Shown here piece by piece: positions 58,093 to 64,000 of a DNA stretch of 64,000 bases. Below the pieces are notes generated by a model, which saw only the letters and a program-made list of their open reading frames with translations, was not told where the DNA came from and made no database searches. The first letter of the stretch is position 1. Every line of letters begins with the position of its first letter. Source of the stretch: Diphasiastrum complanatum (taxonomy: Eukaryota; Streptophyta; Lycopodiopsida; Lycopodiales; Lycopodiaceae); contig CM055111.1 of NCBI GenBank assembly GCA_029204225.1, forward strand, positions 41,664,815 through 41,728,814, written 5' to 3'. A program made the position numbers and the translations under genes.

Positions 58093-58478
58093 GTGCTGCC
58101 CACAGTGTAAGCACGGGTGCATCCACGGTCGGGGTGGTCGGCAGATCGGGGGACTTGATGAGTCAAAGTGCTGCCCTCGAGTTGTAAGCACGGTCAGTTC
58201 TCGCGGTTCGGGCCTGGCGTTGTCTGCACGTAGGACGGATGAGGCAAAGTGCTGCCTAGGTAGGTGAAAGCACGGTCTGTACCTTGTGGGGTGCGGGGCG
58301 ACATATTCGAACTGTACGGGTTAACCATTGATACAGAGATGCTGCTCGAATTCGGGTGTAAAGCACGGGTGGTTAGCTGCCGGTGCGGGATAGCTGCCGA
58401 TCGTTTAGCTATAAGGGCTATCGACCAAAAAGTGGTGGGGCGTGACTGAGGCAATGTGCTGCTTAATGGTGAAAGCAC
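58093..58478 (+). repeat. Five spaced stem-loop-like repeats in the retrotransposon leader
   Basis: A GTGCT...AGCACGG pair recurs at about 58093-58114, 58168-58191, 58249-58273, 58339-58365 (left arm imperfect) and 58456-58478. The arms GTGCT and AGCAC can pair, with loops of about 12-15 nt that usually begin GCC. Spacing is 75-117 bp. It lies between the primer-binding site and gag, where packaging or dimerisation signals are expected; the function is inferred. Confidence 0.7.
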
Positions 58479-58834
58479 GGATGGTTGGATGGATGTTTCC
58501 CCGTGGGCTAATTCTGTGATAGATTTGTGTGGGCGCGGCTAGACAAAGGTCCTACGTCCGGTCTCAGGGGGGGTTTGTGGCTTGAGAGGGATCCTCTATG
58601 TTTGCTTTGGTTGGTATGTTCCGTTTGTCGTGTGCTTGCTTGGACACAAGTGACCTGGTTCCTACTTGGCTCTCAGGTGATGTGGGCGTGCTAAGTTTGA
58701 GGAAGGGATATTTTCATTGAAGCTGATTTAATAAAGAAGAAAAGAGAGCTGTGGGGCCCGGCTGACAGAAGGGAGAGCTTCAAATATAAAAAGGATTGAG
58801 GCGATAATCTGTTGGAAGTACACCTCTGACTATA

Positions 58835-61048
58835 ATGGAGGACCATCTTGAAGAGTTACGAGCACTGACGGACGGAGAAGAGATGACTCGAGAATACAAC
58901 TCTCGCATGCATCGAGATGGCACCAGATCCAAGTCGAGAAAGAACGAGCGTATGCACTCCACAGTGGCGCCCCTCCATGAAGAGATGGGTGGCCCTTCTG
59001 AACCTACACCAAGAGATGAACCCTTGCCAGAGGCACAACAAGACCTCTTTGAAGTGAAGATGCGGCAATACTTATCAAGCGCAATGACGGCTATGCTTAG
59101 CGAGGTGAAGAAGGATAGAGAAACCGAAAGGAAAGAATGGCAAACATCCTTGCGAGCCATGAATCTTACTCAAATTAACCTTGCTAGAGAAATGAGAGAC
59201 GGGCTAACACAGCTCGAAGCCAGGTTTGAAGAGTTGGAAGCAATTAGGGAGAATGCAGTGGCGCCTCCTCCACAGATACCAAGAGAACCACGAGCGCGAA
59301 CCACGGAGGGCCCAAGAAAGACTGCCAAAGTGAAAGCACCACCTACTTTCAAAGGAGAGCGTGACATTCGAGTTGTGAAAGATTGGTTGTTTCACATGGA
59401 CCATTACTTCCGTCTAATGAACACTCCTGAGGAAGAAAGAACTGACTTGGCATTAGCATATTTTGAGGGCTACACTACAAATTGGTACCGGATGGCAGGA
59501 ATGCATTTTCAAACATGGGACGCATTCAAAGCCGCGTTACGAGAGGAGTTCATACCGAAGGATTCACACATGAGATTGAGGACAGAATTATCGGGGCTCA
59601 AACAGAAAGGGTCATTGCGAGAGTACCTCAATAGATTCAGACAAAGTGTATGGGTTATTGAAGATATGTCTGAGGCGGACAAAACTCATTACCTATTGTC
59701 TGGAATGCAATCCTGGACCCGACGTGCGATAGACAGCTACATGCCCCATGATTTCAATTCAACTATTCGAGCGGCTGAAATGGTTTGTGATTATGAGAGC
59801 ACATTGGCACCAGCTGCTCCCGCAACCTCAACAAGAGTATTTAGTGGATCCAGACCGAGTCCGAGCTTTTTTTCAAGGGGGGACTCAGCTCCAAATGGCA
59901 ACCAAGCCTCGAGTAGCGTGAATAAATTCCCAACAAAAACAAGGTTTGGCAACCAAGGCAACAATGGAGGGAACATGTTCCAGAGAAGAAACAATGTTGG
60001 ACCTTCAGCTAGTCACATCAACAGCTCACCAACAGTGGGCAGTTCCATGCGTTGCTTCAACTGTCATCAGCAAGGTCACTCTTGGAGATCATGCCCCAAA
60101 CCATTGAATAAGCAAATCATGGCTGCCATTGAAGGATTTGATAGGATGGAGAGAGAGGCATTTGATCAAGAAGATGGTGAACAAGATGATGAAGAGGACC
60201 CAGAAACGGATTTGACGGAGTCTGACCTGAATGCCTTGCAACAGATAGGGGCACTTGCGGCTTATCGTGAACATCTTATGGCGACTCCTGCGAGAGGATC
60301 CAAGTTATTGTACCTGAAAGGCTGTATTCAAGGCAGGATCATTTACTTCATGGTAGACCTGGGGGCGTCACATAACTACTTGTCAGAAAAACTGACAGGA
60401 GAATTGGACATCCAATGTGAAGAAAATGTGATTCCTATTTGTGTGGAGACCGCGAAAGGTACAATGACCACTTGTAGATTGGCAACCAACTTACCAATCT
60501 CTCTGGGAGCCTGGAAGAATCGACTAACGTTCACAATCTTGAAGATGGATGCCTTCGACGCTATTTTGGGATTAAGCTGGTTTAACGAACATGTGGTGGC
60601 CTTCTTGGCAAAAGGGGTTAACCTTGTGTTATTATATAATGGCAGGAGACCTTGTGTCGTCAGAGCTGTGCCAGGGGACCAACTAGAAAAGAACGACACA
60701 AATGAACCTGAGCCAACCATTCCTCCCAATCTCATTCACCTATTTAACGAAGGACAACCAACAGTGACAGACCAGCTGACACGGGAACAAATGGAGCCAA
60801 AATTGCCTATAGTCTCTACATCAAAGGTGAATTCAAGTGCCGATGCAGAGCTCAAGGAGCTCACCTTGTGTGACCAAGCGAAAACTCACTTTTTTAATGA
60901 AAGACATCCAACAGTGACAAACCAGCTGACGCGAGGTCAAATGGAGCCAACATTGCCTGCAGTTTCTACGTCAAAGGTGAATCTAAGTGCCGATGCAGAG
61001 CTCAAGGAGCTCAACCTGGACGACCAAACGAAATATCTAGAGTCCTAG
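58835..61048 (+). CDS. Retrotransposon gag-protease protein, 737 aa
   Basis: ATG at 58835, single intact frame to a TAG at 61046. In order: an acidic N-terminus; a capsid-type gag domain at about residues 165-320 (WLFHMDHYFRLMNTPEEE, YFEGYTTNWYRM, LREYLNRFRQSVWVI); a zinc knuckle at residues 407-420 (CFNCHQQGHSWRSC, the CX2CX4HX4C pattern) for RNA binding; an acidic patch (DEEDPETDLTESD); and a retroviral-type aspartic protease from about residue 495 with active-site box VDLGASHNYLS (Asp 508) and ILGLSWF at about 577. The usual DSG/DTG triad reads DLG here, so catalysis may be impaired. The last 100 residues are two 50-residue tandem repeats. It would form particles packaged with reverse transcriptase supplied by an autonomous relative. 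Confidence 0.93.
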   Translation: MEDHLEELRALTDGEEMTREYNSRMHRDGTRSKSRKNERMHSTVAPLHEEMGGPSEPTPRDEPLPEAQQDLFEVKMRQYLSSAMTAMLSEVKKDRETERKEWQTSLRAMNLTQINLAREMRDGLTQLEARFEELEAIRENAVAPPPQIPREPRARTTEGPRKTAKVKAPPTFKGERDIRVVKDWLFHMDHYFRLMNTPEEERTDLALAYFEGYTTNWYRMAGMHFQTWDAFKAALREEFIPKDSHMRLRTELSGLKQKGSLREYLNRFRQSVWVIEDMSEADKTHYLLSGMQSWTRRAIDSYMPHDFNSTIRAAEMVCDYESTLAPAAPATSTRVFSGSRPSPSFFSRGDSAPNGNQASSSVNKFPTKTRFGNQGNNGGNMFQRRNNVGPSASHINSSPTVGSSMRCFNCHQQGHSWRSCPKPLNKQIMAAIEGFDRMEREAFDQEDGEQDDEEDPETDLTESDLNALQQIGALAAYREHLMATPARGSKLLYLKGCIQGRIIYFMVDLGASHNYLSEKLTGELDIQCEENVIPICVETAKGTMTTCRLATNLPISLGAWKNRLTFTILKMDAFDAILGLSWFNEHVVAFLAKGVNLVLLYNGRRPCVVRAVPGDQLEKNDTNEPEPTIPPNLIHLFNEGQPTVTDQLTREQMEPKLPIVSTSKVNSSADAELKELTLCDQAKTHFFNERHPTVTNQLTRGQMEPTLPAVSTSKVNLSADAELKELNLDDQTKYLES

Positions 61049-61405
61049 GGGACTCATCCAGATGTGCGACAACAACGACATATCTGAGGCTTAAGGGAGC
61101 CGTGAGTACCTTTTTCTTTCATGCTAATAAAGTAAGCCGCATTTCTCATTGAGGAGTGAGCTTCAGTTTGATGTCTAAGTGCAGCAGCTTCACACAGGTT
61201 TTACGTAAGTGAACTAGATCCACACTTTTCCTGTGCTGGGTGTAAAACACAATATCATTACTCTACTTTACAGTTGGTTTCCTTTGGCCGGTGAATCAAG
61301 CCCGTGCCCTTGTATATGTGACTAAAGTCTGGCCAGTGAATTAAGCCCGTGCCATGAGTCTTAGGTTCTAGTTTGGCCCTGATGAGGACATCAGCTTTCT
61401 CAAAC

Positions 61406-61415
61406 GAGGGGAGGA
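61406..61415 (+). other. Polypurine tract
   Basis: GAGGGGAGGA directly before the right LTR: the expected plus-strand primer. Confidence 0.9.
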
Positions 61416-62335
61416 TGTTGTAAAGTTGACTTGGGTGCACCCAGCGTGCCTTGTAAGACTCAAAGGGGTGACACTCCCTAAGGTCCCAGAGCAAGTTAGA
61501 ATGTCAAGGACTGAGCCTCCGACCTGTGGTGAGCCAGTCAAGTAGTCACAAAGTCATGAGCTAGCTCTGGAGCTCGAGTCATGGCCTAGTCAGGAAAGCA
61601 GGTTGATTCGGCCGCCGGGACGGCTCCCGGGACCCATGTCCGGGAGCCAAACTGATTCTGCCAGGCTTGCCAGGCTTAATCAGCAAAATAAAAACTAAGT
61701 CCTAAAAAGCGTGCTTTACCAGAAAGCACTATGTTTCAAACCAGAGGGGGTGCGCCGAATCACAGCAGAACTATAGGGGGAGTCCGGCAGACAGAAACTT
61801 GGGCAGCTCAACCAGCGCCAGGAATCCAGTCGCCAGGTCTCAGCTCCCTCTACCAGCACGAGCCAGGCACAATGCCCAGCACGTGTTGGTGGCCCCGAGA
61901 CCGGTCAGTCTATGTATGAATGTAACCTCTTCCAAATCTAATAAAGTTGATCCTTGGGGATGATTACCATTTCGGTTTCGCCTCCGGGACTGGTCCAAGT
62001 GGAAGGACCCTTACTACAACCTTTTTGCGTCGCTGGCGCCTAAGGGTCCCTGTCATCGACATGGGGCTTGCCGCTATGCCAATTGGTCAGTTTGGCGACC
62101 ACTATGCCTTGGGTTTCATGTGTGGCTTGTCTTTGCCTTTGGTTACCTTTTGGGGACGGATTCTGAGTTGGCTTTCGGGTTGGTTGGGATTCCAGTTTTC
62201 TTAAGTCTGAATGGTTAAGCTTGTTATGTTTCTGAGTTGGCTTTTATGTAAGTGCATGATGGATGAATGTTAGACTTAAGCGCGTGTTGGGGAAACCGCT
62301 CAAGTCCCAGCGCCCTTTGAGGCACCGGCGCAACA
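61416..62335 (+). repeat. Right LTR
   Basis: 920 bp, TGTTGTAAAG to GCGCAACA, nearly identical to the left LTR (about nine substitutions and one indel counted by eye). Confidence 0.95.
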
Positions 62336-64000
62336 TCATCGAGAAGGTAGACCACTTAAAAACCCTTGGATAGTAAACTACAATCACCTCTTTAGTTGGT
62401 CTCACATATTTTCAGTGGCACGAAGTCATTGAACATTGTTGCATACGAAATAGGTAATATTTTGTGCAAATGAAAATTGTTTGGCATATTCCTTAGATTT
62501 GTTAAAATTTACCTTTTTTTGTACGTTTTTAAAACGATGGGGCACACAGGAAAACCTAAAAAAAGAGTGATAAAAAAATAGGTTGCAAAGCTACTACAAA
62601 TTTAACCAAAAAGATGAAATCTCATTAGAAAACGTGCTTTGCAAAATTCAATAATATTTGCACAAAAAGAATATTCTAGTACGAGCACGTCTTTATAGCT
62701 TGTCCGAAATTCAATAATATTTGTAGAACTAACTATTTAGATATGAACATACTTTAAAAGACACCTCCATATTTTTTTTTATTATCAAATATTAAATTGA
62801 AATACTATGAAAATTGGACTTACTTTAATATTCTTGTAAGACATATTCACGAATTCATCATCGGTATAAGTTGATAAAAACATAGTTTCAAGCAAAGAAT
62901 ATTCTAGTTGTAAAAACGTATGTATTTTGTTGGTCCATAATGTGTTAATAATTCTCATTGTTTTTCTAAAATTCTGGGTTTGTGACAAGAAAACTCATAA
63001 TGGGGAAGAAAAATAGACAAGAAAAATGGGCCATGAACTTGAATTTGATCCTAGGGGTCAGGGTTCATAATTTTTTTTTTGATATTATTTTATGACCCCT
63101 CAATTCAATCCCAAGGATTACTTGGATGGCTCACGACCCATTTTTTTTTACTTATTTTCCATCTTGTCATAAACCCATTTTTTTTTAGCACCTTTTATAT
63201 CATTTCGTCCAAATGTACAACACAAATTGACAAAGTTTCAAAAGCGTAATCATTTTGACACCAAGTGTTGAATGGCAATATTGCTTGCCAATAACTATAA
63301 ATTTCACATGACTTCATTATATTTGGCAACATTATAGCGAAAACTTACATGTTTTTGGTCCAAAACTTTTATATTTTGTATTGAGAGCTTCCAACTTTTA
63401 TGCCTTTAAATGTCTATTTTGTGACAAAAACTTTGTTATTTCTTTAGACATTTTCTAAAATTGATTTTAAGTATGATTGGACTCCTACACAAAATGTATA
63501 AGGAGATACTGATATTATGGAACTTTTATAAGTGAATATATGAGTTTATGGGGTTCTTTACACTGTAGACATGACATTATACTCTCAATGCCAATCGAAG
63601 TTCTATATAACATTGAATTATCTTATGTTTGCATTTCGTATGTTAAATTACGATATCCTAAATTAAATACACCAAAAAGTTTGAAGTTCAATCCGTTCTT
63701 GTTTGTTTGAAATGTGTGCTATTTGTTTTCAAAGTTTTGTTCATGAAATGGCTAATAAAATTATAATCTCAATTTTGTAAGTTATTGAAATTTAAAATCT
63801 AAAATGTAATGTGCTTATTCTAAAAAAGATCTGTATTTTGGTTGGAATTTTATTAAGAGTCTCAAAATTTGACTCAATTTTCTAAAATCATTAAAAAATC
63901 AAGTTTTTTGAGAGAATCTTCAAATAGGCAATTTGCAACATTACCTATTCAATATGCAACAATGTTAGTGCTTGTAATTTTTTTTCAATAGAAATTCACA
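62336..64000. other. AT-rich sequence, nothing recognised
   Basis: Strongly AT-rich with T-rich runs near 63067-63185 and no credible open frame, RNA gene or transposon end on either strand. Confidence 0.7.

Larger units (their letters stand above)
57083..62335 (+). mobile_element. Complete young non-autonomous LTR retrotransposon (gag-protease only)
   Basis: 5253 bp: LTR, primer-binding site, leader, one gag-protease ORF, polypurine tract, LTR. The LTRs (919 and 920 bp) differ at only about ten positions by eye, which indicates a recent insertion. Only 367 bp separate the ORF stop from the right LTR, so reverse transcriptase, RNase H and integrase are absent and must be supplied in trans. 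This is the TR-GAG type of non-autonomous Ty3-like element described in plants. The 5-bp flanks (TATTC left, TCATC right) do not match, so the target duplication is altered or the copy is recombinant. A short duplicated GTGAATYAAGCCCGTGCC word lies near 61290 and 61336. Confidence 0.93.

Noticed and set aside
61258-61494. Minus-strand frame across the polypurine tract and right LTR start
   Set aside because: Overlaps defined retrotransposon control sequences and has no recognisable content.
1-64000. CRISPR arrays, bacterial operons, ribosome binding sites, rRNA or tRNA genes
   Set aside because: The window is plant nuclear DNA. The tandem repeats seen are two-copy duplications or microsatellites, and no tRNA or rRNA sequence was recognised by eye.

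Overview
This window is plant nuclear DNA, almost certainly from a flowering plant. It has large introns with canonical GT-AG borders, CCCTAAA (Arabidopsis-type) telomere-like repeats, a Ty3-type LTR element primed by plant initiator-Met tRNA, and many plant-type LINE, hAT and Copia remnants. I cannot name the species. The very long introns would suit a lineage such as Amborella, a magnoliid or an early-diverging eudicot, but that is a guess. Everything here was read by eye, with no alignment or database search.

One host gene dominates: a DEMETER/ROS1-family 5-methylcytosine DNA glycosylase on the minus strand. I could join fifteen coding exons (53443 down to 8281, 6058 coding nt, 2019 codons), and the reading frame is intact across every junction. 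They carry the basic N-terminal region, the split HhH-GPD glycosylase fold with its catalytic Lys and Asp, the Cys4 iron-sulphur motif, a shrunken permuted-CXXC region and most of the C-terminal RRM-like domain. The start codon must lie in an exon upstream of 53443 that I could not identify. The last exon was not found and probably lies beyond the left edge, so the gene is more than 45 kb long. Its introns are large (up to 8.4 kb) and full of transposons.

By region: 0.3-6.2 kb holds degraded LINE and Ty3 remnants and small TIR elements, apparently in the last intron. The 19.2-10.9 kb intron holds a TIR element, a small unidentified GC-rich ORF, a LINE ORF1-only derivative, and a hAT transposase remnant interrupted by a solo LTR. 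The 34.1-26.3 kb intron holds a second hAT remnant with a nested TIR element, another TIR element with 8-bp target duplications, and a Copia LTR fragment. The 39.5-34.1 kb intron holds a second LINE ORF1-only derivative, a divergent LTR and a LINE endonuclease fragment. The 47.9-43.0 kb intron holds a Copia fragment and the second copy of a hAT-like MITE family whose first copy is at 7.5 kb.

Upstream of the gene, beyond GA-rich and GC-rich putative promoter sequence (53.5-55.9 kb), lies a complete, young, non-autonomous LTR retrotransposon (57083-62335). It encodes gag and protease but no reverse transcriptase, and its leader carries repeated stem-loop-like motifs. The solo LTR at 15.8-16.7 kb belongs to the same family, so a DNA demethylase gene is both flanked and invaded by one retrotransposon family. 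The last 1.7 kb is AT-rich with nothing recognisable.
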